Source: Dryocosmus kuriphilus
Lineage: Eukaryota > Arthropoda > Insecta > Hymenoptera > Cynipidae
Reading direction: 5' to 3'
NCBI GenBank assembly: GCA_038277395.1
Contig: CM076196.1
Location: forward strand, 132,057,410-132,121,409
Length of the DNA stretch: 64,000 nt
The notes below the pieces were generated by a model that worked only from the letters and a program-made list of their open reading frames with translations, had not been told where the DNA came from and made no database searches. Position 1 is the first letter of the stretch. Every line of letters begins with the position of its first letter. Positions 47,601 to 58,285 of the stretch are shown here, one piece after another. Position numbers and translations under genes: made by a program.

Positions 47601-49426
47601 ATAAACAAAAAAAAGTATTGCGCTGTAGATGATAAAGTATTAGATGAAGCTATGGAAAATGTATTCGATGCTATTAAGGACATTGAAGAAGAGGAAATAG
47701 AAATCTTTAATAAGAATAAATTAGATGAGGATCAAGAAGTGGATATTTTCGAACAAACAGGAAAAGAAACTGTTAAAGATCAAGTCTGCAATAGATATAC
47801 TGCTCCTGAAAAGTTACCCGAAGAGGATGTATACAAAATAATGGAAGAATTGAATATTAAACAACGAGAAATTGTGATGCACACATTACACTGCGTAAAG
47901 ACAAATCAATTGCCATTTTATATTTTCTTAAGTGGATCTGCTGGTGTTGGAAAAAGTACAGTAATAAATGCCATTTATCAAACAAAAGTTACTATCTGTC
48001 GAAGCAGCCAGGCGAAAAACAAGATATAATGCATGTTTTGTTATGTGCACCATCTGGTAAAGCAGCATTTTTAATAGGTGGTGTAACTTTACATACGGCT
48101 TTTAAATTACCAATCTCTCAAAATAGTCGGCAAATGCCAGATTTAAGTTCAGACCTAGCAAATACCATCCGAGTACAATTGTTCCATTTAAAACTTTTAA
48201 TTATTGACGAAATATCGATGGTTGGAGCTAGAATGTTGAGTCAAGTAGATACTAGACTTCGACAAATTAAAGGCGTTAACGAACCTTTTGGTGGAGTAGC
48301 AGTATTAGTTGTAGGAGATCTCCATCAACTGCCACCAGTTATGGATGTGCCAGTGTTTAAAACTCCACAAATATCATGTACGAGCGCACTAGCGCACGCA
48401 TGTTTATGGGATAAATTTGAGTTTTATGAATTAACCGAAGTCATGAGACAGAAGAACGAAGCCAAATTAATTACAGCATTAAAATAATTTAGCTAATGAG
48501 GGTATGACAGAAGAAGACGTCAATTTAATTAAATCAAGATGTGTAAATGAAAATCAAGTACCAGATCATGCTATTAGATTATATGCTGCAAATTATCTGG
48601 TCGATTCGTATAATAGAAATAAAATAGAAAAGTTTGAGGGAGAGGAATTTGTGTCGGAAGCTCAAGATCACATAATGGCAGATATTTCAGAAAAAGAAAA
48701 GAACAAGCGATTAGAGTCAATAAGGAGTAAAAAAACATCAGAATCTGCAGGTTTACCATACCAAGTATTCTTTAAAATTGGTATCAAATACATGCTTACG
48801 AATAATATTGACGTTCAAGATGGATTAGTAAATGGCGCTTGTGGTATTTTAAGAAAGATCACATTTAAGGAGGACTCGAATGAAATATATAAAATATGGA
48901 TAGAGTTTAGTTTTAACAGAGTAGGAAAGAATGCACGAAATAAATTAAAAGAATATATATAAAACATAATATTGATAAGAATCTTACTCCGATTTTAAAA
49001 CAGCGAAATCCATTAAACATTTCGGAAATACTAGGTTATCAAGTTATTAGAGAACAATTTCCCATAGTCGCCACAGAGGCTATAACTATCCACAAGAGTC
49101 AAGGTCAAACGTACGACTTTGTGTGTTTAGATTTGAGAAAAAATCAAAGAATAACAAAATCAATGTTATATGTTGCACTTAGTCGTACAAGAGAATTACA
49201 AGGGCTTTATATAATTGGAGATTTTAAACCTCCAGTAAAACAAAAGATTAAGGATTCTAGTACCATTGAATTAGACCGATTAAAAAGTGATCGTCAATTG
49301 ACTTTATCATTTAATAATTTAATCAATTTTAATGGTAAAAACATAATTTTCTTAAATACCAGATCACTCAAAAAGCATGCAAATAAAATTGTAAATGATC
49401 AGTGGTATCAGAGAGAGACATTTTAA
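44613..49426 (+). pseudogene. Helitron Rep-Pif1 helicase
   Basis: 44613-46205 holds two Cys pairs (CTCC, CRTC) and a DUF6570-like block (PCVKNLSDLEAVSVSP, VVHVPCDVNELV, LPRPF), then the start of the Rep domain. The catalytic HAH sits in SPHAHCFLW near 46417-46425, followed by a His/Cys finger near 46545-46590 and the Rep tail YIVNYVSK near 46970. The helicase follows: Walker A GSAGVGKST (47935-47961), APSGKAAF, Walker B LIIDEISMV (~48197), GDLHQLPPV, ITIHKSQGQTYD and VALSRTR. Frames break near 46090-46140 (A18 and T9 runs), 46503, 46605, 46990 (gtaa duplicated), 47990, 48490 and 48960. Most lie in short repeats. All core motifs are still readable. Confidence 0.8.
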
Positions 49427-50523
49427 TATTTGCTGAAACACGATTAAAGTCAAACGATATTCTAGAAATACCAAATTTTGAAGAAGTAGTATTTAGATCA
49501 GATAGTTCAGAAAACATTAAACTGAGAGGAATTATTGTTTTCGTAAAAAAAGGTACACAAGCTAAGATATTAAAGCATATTGTACAGTTTGAAAATGAAA
49601 AGTGTACACATTTTGGTCAAATTGATTTAATATGTTTAAATCTTGACAAAATTGTCATAATTGCAGGTTATAAGTCTCCAACAATTAGCTATACAGCTTT
49701 TATAGAAAGTTTGGCAACTACTTTGAAGCTTGTGTCACAAAATCATTCACCGATTGTCGTTATTGGCGACTTCAATATTGATTTGAATGCTGTTAAACGG
49801 TCATTGCAGTTTAAAACGTTTATGTCTAAGTATAAATTGAAATCATTATTACTAGAAGGTACTTCCACTACAGATTTTAAAACTCAGATTGACGTGATAT
49901 TTACAAATATAGAAAATTGTTCTTGTGGTACATACGAAACATATTTTTCAGACCATAAACCGATATTTATTCAACTTCATGAGGATTCTATTAGTTTGAA
50001 CAATGAAAGTTCTTTTCAAGACGTTAATGAAATTAATCAGGTTACTAATAAATTTTTATTTGAATCATTTGATAGTTTAAGAATTTCTGAAGATAGGGAT
50101 GTAATTGATATCAATTTAAAGTTATCTCAAGAGTTTGAAAGTTTAAATGTTTCTCAAGAATTTAAAGATATAAAATACCAACATTCTGATAATGGAAATA
50201 TAATAATAGAAAATGAAGAAGATTTAAGCCTACTTTTGGATATTCCAGATACAGTTGCGCTTAATATAGAGGAAATTTTAACTCCGGGAGTATGTTTAGC
50301 ATCTGACCATATCAATAAATTTGGAGAAATAATCAACTCACAATTCGGTTTTCAACATCAGGACGTTTTGTATTTACAATTTCCTAATCGCATACAAGAA
50401 ATTCCGAAAATGAGATCAAATTTACAAATTTTATTTAGTGGCAATTTTGGAAGCGGAAATATTGGTCATTGGATTTGCTCGCATTATAATGGAATAACAA
50501 TTAATATATATATAATAGCCTAA
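49402..50523 (+). CDS. Helitron endonuclease domain and first half of a C48 protease
   Basis: A 373-codon open frame. Residues ~8-200 form an exonuclease-endonuclease-phosphatase fold: FAETRL, VVIGDFNIDLNA (near 49765-49785) and a terminal SDHKPIF (near 49951). After an Asp/Asn-rich linker, residues ~290-373 match Ulp1-like C48 peptidases: LASDHINKFGEII, IQEIP, then NIGHWICSHYNG with the catalytic His near 50465. The frame is one base off from the helicase because of a repeated 'ga' near 49415. The protease reading leaves this frame near 50505 and is interrupted by an insertion at 50557. Confidence 0.75.
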   Translation: MVSERDILIFAETRLKSNDILEIPNFEEVVFRSDSSENIKLRGIIVFVKKGTQAKILKHIVQFENEKCTHFGQIDLICLNLDKIVIIAGYKSPTISYTAFIESLATTLKLVSQNHSPIVVIGDFNIDLNAVKRSLQFKTFMSKYKLKSLLLEGTSTTDFKTQIDVIFTNIENCSCGTYETYFSDHKPIFIQLHEDSISLNNESSFQDVNEINQVTNKFLFESFDSLRISEDRDVIDINLKLSQEFESLNVSQEFKDIKYQHSDNGNIIIENEEDLSLLLDIPDTVALNIEEILTPGVCLASDHINKFGEIINSQFGFQHQDVLYLQFPNRIQEIPKMRSNLQILFSGNFGSGNIGHWICSHYNGITINIYIIA

Positions 50524-51059
50524 ATCATAATTGTTTGGAACCACAGCAAAGTGTATGTGTAGAAATTTCCCTGGTTGGCCCTATTACAAGAAGGTTTTCT
50601 GGCTGGATCCCTGTCGGGACAACCCTGCTTGGATTTCATGGCCAGGAGCCGGCCGGCAACCGACCGGGCTACACTCTTTATACAATCACACGGCGGTTTC
50701 ACGGCCGGTTACTGGCCGGGCTGATTCGGGCTAGATTGCATGATCGGGAGCTGGACGGAGACCGGCCGGGCTACATATCTCACAAATCACCAGCCGGGAG
50801 TCGGCTGGTCAATGTAATTTTCTTGAAACATTTTTGTGAAATGTTCCTCTACTTGTTGTGTAATATTGAAAAAAAAATATTATTTTTCGCAAAAAAACTG
50901 CAGATAAGATTTCAAATGTACTTTGCAGAAACTTTGCAAAATCATTGCACAATATCTTTCATAATAGACTGATGCTTAATGCCCCCATCGCAGATGTGTT
51001 CTGATTGGAATTCCAAGGATCATAGGATCATTCTAGGATTATAGGATCATAGCGAGTGC

Positions 51060-51650
51060 AAGCTTAATCTGCTTTAATGAAATCTTACAAATTTTCGAAA
51101 TATTTAAAAAATTTTCAAAAGTTATTCAAATTTCCAAAAAATACGAAAATATTCAAATTTTCCAAAAAATTACAAAATTTTCAAGAATTTTGGTAATTCT
51201 GAAAATTTTTGAGAATTTTGGTAATTTTTGGACCCTTTTTGAAATTTTAGAAAATATTGGAAAATTTTGGTAATTTTGAAAATTTTTGAGAATTTTGGTA
51301 ATTTTAGAGAATTTTGGAGAATTTTGAAATTTTTGAGAATTTTGGTAATTTTTGGAATTTTTGAAATTTCAGAAAATATTGGAAATTTTGGTAATTTTGA
51401 AAATTTTTGAGAATTTTGGTAATTTTAGAGAATTTTGGAGAATTTTGAAATTTTTGAGAATTTTGGTAATTTTTGGAATTTTTGAAATTTAGAAAATATT
51501 GGAAATTTTGGTAATTTTGAAAATTTTTGAGAATTTTGGTAATTTTAGAGAATTTTGGAGAATTTTGAAATTTTTGAGAATTTTGGTAATTTTAGAGAAT
51601 TTTGGAGAATTTTGAAATTTTTGAGAATTTTGGTAATTTGGAAACTTCTA
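51060..51650 (+). repeat. Tandem array, ~120-bp unit
   Basis: A unit built of 'gaattttggtaatttt', 'agagaattttggagaatttt' and 'tttgaaattt(c)agaaaa' repeats about four times, with nearly identical units at 51290-51650. T/G-rich, non-coding. Confidence 0.75.
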
Positions 51651-51732
51651 AAAACTTGTCGAGGTTCCAAGTATGGCGTCCCTGGCTCTTTCAAGGAAAC
51701 ACCTTGGCTTTGTTTTTGTCCAGAAAGTTCAA

Positions 51733-51835
51733 GCGGTGTAATAGCTCAGTCGGCTAAGGCGTGCGGTATATTTATACATAAGGTTAGGTAGTTCTTTAGG
51801 TATACCAGGTAGGGTTCAAATCCTCAGCGGGTGCG
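51733..51835 (+). other. tRNA-like segment with pol III A and B boxes
   Basis: TAGCTCAGTCGG at 51742-51753 fits the A-box consensus and GGTTCAAATCC at 51813-51823 fits the B box, with a ~59-bp spacing. The arms that should form an acceptor stem do not pair and no CCA-type end is seen, so it is not a functional tRNA. It is best read as a tRNA-derived SINE head or tRNA pseudogene carried inside the inserted element. Confidence 0.6.
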
Positions 51836-52364
51836 ATTTTTCATAGTAATTAAGCATGCTATTTTATGTATATATATAAGTAAATGCTTGTGCAATTGTG
51901 TAACTTTAAACATAATTTAAGTGCAGCCATAATATATAAAACAACGTTTTTTTTTTTGCAGATTTATCTAAAATTTTTAGGTAAATTTTAAAATTTGACT
52001 ACAAAATTTTAATAACATTTCGAAATTTTTTGAAAAAGTTAAATGCATGATTGTAGAAATCTTGCTTGTAATATTTAAAAATATTCAAATAACATTTCAC
52101 AAATATTTCATGCAATATTTTGCACGATCTGTGCGGACCCATTGGATTTATTTTGGGGCTGCTAAAAACCCCAGCAAAATACGACCGGGGCCCGACCGGA
52201 ATGCCCGACCAGATCCCGAAATGCGGTATTGAAGCCGGGATCCGACCAGTTTACCGTGACGTTTTTAGCCGAATCACGGCCAGTTTCCCCGGCCAGCGCC
52301 CGGTTAAAACGGGGGCGATCCGGCCGGGACCTGACTGGATCCCTGATTGGATTCCTACACGGGA

Positions 52365-52593
52365 CAAAGTGTATTTGGGGAAATTATATCCGTGGAAACC
52401 AAAAGTCAAATTTTATTCAGTTCAACAACAGACAAATTTGACAGATTGTGGTCTTTATGCAATTGCATTTGCCACTTCAATATGTTTTGGTGATAAACCT
52501 GAAAAAATAATTTACGATGAAACCAAATTCAGAACTTGCATTGTGAAAATGCTTTCCAAAAACAAAATATATCCACTACCAAAAAAAAAATAA
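52365..52593 (+). CDS. Second half of the Helitron C48 protease
   Basis: Continues the interrupted protease: VYLGKLYPWKPKVKFYSVQQ, then TDCGLYAIAFATS with the catalytic Cys codon near 52447 and the oxyanion Gln just upstream, ending before a stop at 52591-52593. The open frame extends upstream into the inserted element, but that part is not protease. No intact protein can be made across the insertion. Confidence 0.75.
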
Positions 52594-52619
52594 ATTATAA
52601 ATTATAAAACCAGCAATAA

Positions 52620-53003
52620 GAAAGTCATCAAAAATGAATCCAACGAGAATAAAATCAGCGAGATAAAATCAGCAAGATGAAATCAGTGAGTTGAAATCAG
52701 CCAGATGAAATCAGCGAGACAAAATCAGCGAGATGAAATCAACGAGATGTTATCAGCGAGATAAAATCTGATGTCCCAAATGAAAACGTAATAAGTCGCA
52801 TTTCCCGTACAGGCGAGAGTCGCTCAGCAAAGCTCAGTGATTCCCGTCTGTACGTCGAATAAAACTTACTATGTTTTCATTTGGATCGGCAGCAATCAGC
52901 AAGATAAAATCAGCGAGATAATCAGCAAGATAATCAGCGAGATAATCAGCGAGATAATCAGCGAGATAGTCAGCGAAATAATCAGCGGGACGAAAACTGA
53001 ATC
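52620..53003 (+). repeat. Minisatellite, 13-14-bp unit (aatcagcgagata)
   Basis: About twenty imperfect copies follow the protease stop directly, split into two blocks by a hairpin element. Helitron termini often carry such minisatellites, which is why I place the element's 3' limit here. Confidence 0.75.
52776..52884. mobile_element. Short hairpin element inside the minisatellite
   Basis: Inverted 21-bp arms (52776-52796 and 52864-52884), beginning CCAAATGAAAAC, match with two differences. An inner pair built on GTACAG(A/G)CG also matches. It could be a tiny MITE, or an end structure of the Helitron. Confidence 0.5.
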
Positions 53004-54839
53004 CATTTCAAATCAGACAGGTATAAGTAAACTTCAAGTCATAGAAAATCTTAATGAAAAAATATGTTTTTTTCAGTAAAAATTAGACGACATGTATTTT
53101 TGCGCTTTGCGAAATAAATTTTTCTTACGAAGTTATGAGTGTCTGAAGTATTTTTCAAATAAACGCATTTTTTCTATAAACATGTGTCGTTTAAAAAAAA
53201 AATTAAGATGTATGTATAACTTTCAAAATGCTGATGAAGTTTATTGTCTTGTTTCGAAATCTATTGGAAAAAATTTAAAACATTCAAAATTAAGAAAATA
53301 TCATGGATTTCTTTGAAAATGTAAAAAACGTATTTTCATAAAAACACTACCTTTTCATTTTTGACTATTTTTTTGATAATTTTGTACGTCTATAATGAAA
53401 ATATCCAACGAGTTTCATGTGGGCTTAACTATTTTCGTGACCAGCAAATTTCTTTGTTTATAAAATGAAATTACCTCATTTCTTTTTTAAAAAAAAAAAA
53501 AATGAAAATACAAAGTAAATATTAATCTACTAATTTTTGCAACTAGTAAAGTTCTACAAAAAATACATCCTACTCTTTTATGATATTTTGTATTGTTTAC
53601 AAGAAAAATTTAGAAATTCAATTTTCAAGAAAAAAAAATACTTTCAACCTCTAAAATAATTTAGTCCGTATAAAACTGATAGAATTCCTTCCTCATGTAC
53701 GCAAACATTTGTTTCATTATTATAATATTAGAATTTCTCCTAGTTTTGAAAACATGAAAAAAAGATTTTCTGCAAATCCATTTTTGAAGCCGGAAGTATT
53801 TTGTTTCCTTCAAAACGGAATTTTCACGTTTTTCTCATAAACGATACAAGATATCTCTCAAATAAGTAAAAGATAATTTTTTTAGAACTTTCCTAGATGT
53901 GCAAACTTGTTTCAGAACATTTCATTGTATCTTTGATTGTTTTTTTAGAAAAATAAAGAAATCCGATTTTATGAAAAAAAAATTCTGCTGGCCACAGCAA
54001 TGATTTAACCCGCATAAAATTTACTGGATGTTTTCATTATACATATATAAATTTATCAAAAAAATAGCAAAAAAAAAAAGAAGAAAATGGAGTTTAGCAA
54101 AAGTAAGCTTTTTTTATATTTTCAAAACAAGCAATGCCGTTTTTTTAATTATGAACTTTTTCAAAATTATTTGACAGATTTTGAAACAGGACAATAAACT
54201 ACATCCGAACGTTGAAAGATATTAAAATATCTTAATTCGTTCAAAAGTTACACATGCTTAATTCGTTTTTTTTTTTCACTTCAAAATTTCGTAGAAAAAA
54301 TTTATTTCACAAATCGAAAAATTACATGTCACTAATTTCTACTGGGAAATAATATGTTTTTTCTCTCACAAATTCTACAACTTGAAGTGTACCTGTTTCA
54401 TTTAAAAATGAATTCGGTCTGTGGATTAGGCCTCTCGGGGAAACCACATTAAAAAAAACGCGCCGCTAACTCTACCTCAAAGGTGGTGTGGAAAAGAGTT
54501 GAGAAAATGTTGATAAAAATAAAAAAAACCTTACCTTGCTTCAGTTGTCCTTTTCCAACTTAATTACATTAAACATGTATTTTAAATACCTTCAAATTTA
54601 AGTGAAAGACGTGTCTTTAACATAATTTAAAGAAATATGTGGTTGTTATTAACTACACAGCCTCAAAAAAAAAAGTAGTATGTCCCATGGACCAGAGTAG
54701 TATATCCTTATGTATTTTGACCCGCTGAGTCCGAATCCGATGTCAGAATTAAGAAGTTAGCTCGCGTTTTGTCCTTAACCTCAAAAAAAACACCCGTAGA
54801 AAGTTGAGTTTCAGTCATATTCGATTTTTTTTTAATTTT
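53004..54839. other. No gene recognised
   Basis: AT-rich sequence with homopolymers and faint internal similarity (recurring 'catgaaattcc' and 'aaaaatttagaaattc' phrases). The open frame at 53092-53316 is short, Lys/Phe-rich and unrecognised. 54400-54530 is slightly richer in GC but unassigned. Confidence 0.4.
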
Positions 54840-55071
54840 GTGAAAGTAGTAATATATATGTTTTTGGGGTTGCTGAGCCAAAATATGTCAGATTTTCGAA
54901 ATTCAAAATGTCGAATCCAATCTGACGGACCAAAATTCAAAACTTATTTCTAATTTTGTAAAGGTAGTAGTAATCTATATTTTTTTGGTGTTACTGAATC
55001 GAAATATGTATAATATCAGATTTTCAAAATTCAAAATTACAGATCCAATACGGTGGATCAAAATTCGAAAT
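54840..55071 (+). repeat. Degenerate ~120-bp tandem repeat
   Basis: Two adjacent units share 'gtagtaat(c)tatat', 'ggtgttactga/ggggttgctga', 'atatgtcagattttc' and 'gatccaat', with a third older unit at about 54670-54790. Non-coding. Confidence 0.55.
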
Positions 55072-55114
55072 TTTTACATTCTCATCAGAGAAAGTATTAG
55101 ATTTATGTAAAATT

Positions 55115-55155
<41 letters not shown>

Positions 55156-56262
55156 ACACACTTTTCATCAAATCTCCACGTTTTGAGACCCCCTGAGTCA
55201 GAAAAAACGGTTTTTACGATGGTGTCTGTCTGTCTGTTGTTGTCGCCAGCGTCGTTGTCGGCGCCGTTGTTGGCGTTGTTATTGGCGTTGTCGTCGTCAT
55301 CGTTGTCGTTGCTTGTGGTGGCAATAACTTTCGAAAGACTAATCGGATTGGGTTGCGCTTTGGCCCACTTTTTTAAAGCGTAAAAAGTAAGGACGAGTTC
55401 ATCAACCATCCACTTTTGACCAACAGTTATGGTTTTATCTGTCAAAAACAGTTTTCACGAAATCCAAAAATCCATTTTCTGGCTAACCTATGCAAGATAC
55501 AGAAAATATGTGCATAACTAAAATTGTTTACCTCAAAAAAATCTACAAATTTTGTCTTAACCGTTTTTTAATAAAGTGCACGGTTTTTGTTTTAATCGAA
55601 GAAGTGTTATTAAACATAAAAAACTGTGATTTCTCGTCAAAATATTCCAGATACGAAAAAAATGATAATAAACAAAATTATTCAACTCTAAAAGACCTAC
55701 AAAATTTGATTTAACTATTTTTTAATAAAATTGCACAGTTTTCGTTTTAATCAAGAAAACGCTATTAAAAAACCAAAAATTCAAATTTCTCGACAAATAA
55801 AAATAAAAAACTGCGATTTCTTGCTAAAATATTCAAGATACAAAAAAAAAAACTAATAATAAACAAACTTGTTCAACTAAATAACATTTACAAATTTTGT
55901 TTTAACCATTTTTCGATTTAGTGTAGGTACTGTTTTTCTTTTAATCGAGAAAAACGTTATTGAAAAAAAATTCTGTCACCAAATAAAAAAAAACGATAGT
56001 TTCTTGTCAAAATATTTAAGATACAAAAAAAATGATAACAACCAAAGTTATTCAACTTAAAAAGATCTATAAATTTTGTTTTAACCATTTTTTGAGGCAA
56101 TGTGCGATTTCTGTTTCAATCGAGAAAAACGTGATTAAAAATAAAAAATATTACTTTCTCGACAAATAAAAATAAAATACTCAGTTTCCCGCCAAAATAT
56201 TCAAGATAGAAAAAAAATTATAATTAACAAAGTTGTTCAACTAAAAAAGATCTACAATTTTT
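55072..56262 (-). repeat. GCG-head repeat, copy J (diverged, expanded body)
   Basis: The most diverged copy. It has the tail 'acattctcatcagag', a C-run, the (gttgtc)n patch and then a body with six or more degenerate ~150-bp sub-repeats instead of four. No CpG head. It abuts copy K. Confidence 0.65.
55116..55155. repeat. C homopolymer, 40 bases
   Basis: An uninterrupted C run replaces the 'tttgactttcgcgg' segment found at this point in other copies. It may be a real expansion or a basecalling/assembly artefact. Confidence 0.8.
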
Positions 56263-56928
56263 TACATTCTCATCTCAATGAGAAGGTATTAATTTTATGT
56301 GAAAAATGACTTTCGCGGATTTCATGATATCTCCACGTTTCATGACCCCCTGAATCCGAAAAAAAAAAAAAACGGTTTTTACGTCGGTGTCTGTCTGTCT
56401 GTTATCGTTGTCGTTGTCGTCATTGGCGTCGTTGGCGTTGTTGTCGTCGGAGTCTGTTCCGACGGTAACTTTCGAAGGATTAGTCGGATTGGATTGCGCT
56501 TTGGCACACCTCTTTAAAGCGTAAAAAGTAAGGACGAGTTCGTTAACCAGCCACTTTTGACCAACGGTTATGGTTTTATCCATCAAAAACGGTTTTCACA
56601 AAATCAAAAAATCCATTTTCTGGCTAAACTGTGCAAGATACAGAAAATATGTATATAACTAAAATTGTTTATCTTAAAAAAATCTACAAATTTTGTCTTA
56701 ACCGTTTTTTGATAAAATGAATGGTTTTTGTTTTAATCAACAAAACGCTATTAAAATGAAAAAAACTATGGTTTCCCGCCAAAATATTCAAGATATGAAC
56801 AAATGGTAAAGAACAAAGTTGTTCAATTTGAAAAGATATACAAATTTTGTTTCAACCATTTTTTGTTCAAATGCACGGTTTTTGTTTTAATCGATAAAAC
56901 GTTATTAACAATTAAAAATTTCAAATTT
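56263..56928 (-). repeat. GCG-head repeat, copy K (truncated)
   Basis: The tail has a small duplication ('ctcatctcaatgag'). The (gttgtc)n patch and about two and a half sub-repeats follow. It ends where the tail of copy L begins at 56929. Confidence 0.7.
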
Positions 56929-58160
56929 TTACATTCTCATCAGAGAAGGTATTAGATTTATGCAAAATTTGACTTTCGCGGATTTCATGAAATCTCCACG
57001 TTTTAAGACCTCCTTAATCCGAAAAAATGGTTTTTACGACCGTGTCTGTCTGTCTGTTGGCGTTGTCGTCGTTGTTGTCGTCGTTGTCGTTGTCGTCTGT
57101 TCCCACGATAACTTTCGAAGGACTAATCGGATTGGATTGCGCTTTGGCACACTACTTTAAGGTCCAAAAAGAAAGGACGAGTTCGTTAACCAGCGGTTTT
57201 TGACCAACGGTTATGGTTTTATCCATCAAAAACGGTTTACACAAAATCAAGAAATTCATTTTCCGACTAAACTATGAGAGATACAAAAAAAAAACGTAAG
57301 AAAGTAAAATTGTTCATCTCAAAAAAATCTACAAATTTTGTCTTAACCGTTTTTCGATAAAATGAACGGTTTTTTTGTTTTAATCAAGAAAACGCTCTTA
57401 AAATTAAAAAACTGTGGTTTCCCGCCAAAATATTCAAGATACAAAAAAATGATAAAGAACAAAGTTGTTCAATTTAAAAAGATCTACAAATTTTGTTTCA
57501 ACCATTTTTTGATAAAATGCACGGTTTTTGTTTTAATCGATAAAACGTTATTAAAAATGAAAAATTTCAAATTTCCCGCCAAATTATGGAAGATACGGAA
57601 AAATAATAATAAACAAAACTGTTCGCCTCAAAAAGGTCTACAAATTTGCTTTCTATCATTTTTTTGATCAGATGCGTAGTTTTTGAGTTATTCGTGAAAT
57701 ATGTTATGAAATATAAAGAAAACCACTTTTCAGTAAAACTGTGCAAGATATGAGAAAAAATATTAACAAGTAGAATTGTTCACCTTGGAAAGAGCTACAA
57801 AAGTTATTTATAAGACTCATCGTTTTACTTTTAAGAATGGAAATCCTCTATTGCGAAATTTGGAATATCACTAAAAAACTTTACCAATCTATAATGTGTT
57901 TAAAAAAAATGTAATTATCGAGCGCGAAGCGCGAGTGTCATGATGAGAATGTATGCCTTAAGGGCGATAGAGCCTTAAGTAAAATAATTTCTTTTGTAAT
58001 TTTTAATTTAAAGGTTTCTGCGATCCATAAACACCGAGCGCGTAGCGCGAGGTGAATAATCTATCGAGCGCGAAGCGTGAGTGCCGTAAATAACTTATCG
58101 AGCGCGGCGCGCACAGCGCGCGATGAGAATGTGCCCGCGCAGCGGGCAGATTTTTTTTTT
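56929..58160 (-). repeat. GCG-head repeat, copy L (full length, minus strand)
   Basis: Complete from tail at 56929 to CpG-rich head ending with 'gcccgc'-type hairpin and a T run at 58159. J, K and L form a head-to-tail minus-strand array comparable to the plus-strand array at 18935-21636. The poly-T end abuts a non-LTR retrotransposon fragment. Confidence 0.75.
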
Positions 58161-58285
58161 TATACTCTCTCCCTTTTACGTGCTCGAGAGTCTTTAAATA
58201 ACCATTACATATATTCTTACAAACAAGCCTTATACTATCTCACGAACTATTCGCTTCAAATCGACTTACATTATTACTCTTATTT

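Larger units (their letters stand above)
50557..52364 (+). mobile_element. Mutator-like non-autonomous element inserted in the protease
   Basis: The 10-bp word CAAAGTGTAT occurs on both sides (50547-50556 and 52365-52374), and joining them restores protease homology. Both ends are GC-rich with ccggccggg words, and the first and last bases share an inverted GTGTAG(A/G)AAT. A 9-11-bp target duplication fits Mutator-like elements. No transposase is encoded. The middle is AT-rich and holds a tandem array and a tRNA-like segment. Confidence 0.7.
42955..53003 (+). mobile_element. Helitron (Rep/helicase, endonuclease, C48 protease), decayed
   Basis: A ~10-kb plus-strand rolling-circle transposon recognised by its protein order: repeat domain, DUF6570-like region, Rep with HAH, Pif1-type helicase, apurinic-type endonuclease, C48 protease. 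An endonuclease after the helicase is typical of the Helentron/Helitron2 group. Ends are not determined: no terminal hairpin with CTRR could be placed, and the 3' limit given is the end of the minisatellite. At least ten frame breaks and one 1.8-kb insertion show it is inactive, or that the sequence has errors. Confidence 0.8.

Noticed and set aside
51733..51835. A functional tRNA gene
   Set aside because: A and B boxes are good, but the acceptor stem does not pair and the interior cannot form a normal anticodon arm.
42955..53003. Two separate elements: a Helitron and an unrelated LINE-type endonuclease
   Set aside because: The endonuclease follows the helicase on the same strand with only a small frame slip, lacks any reverse transcriptase, and fits the known Helitron domain order.
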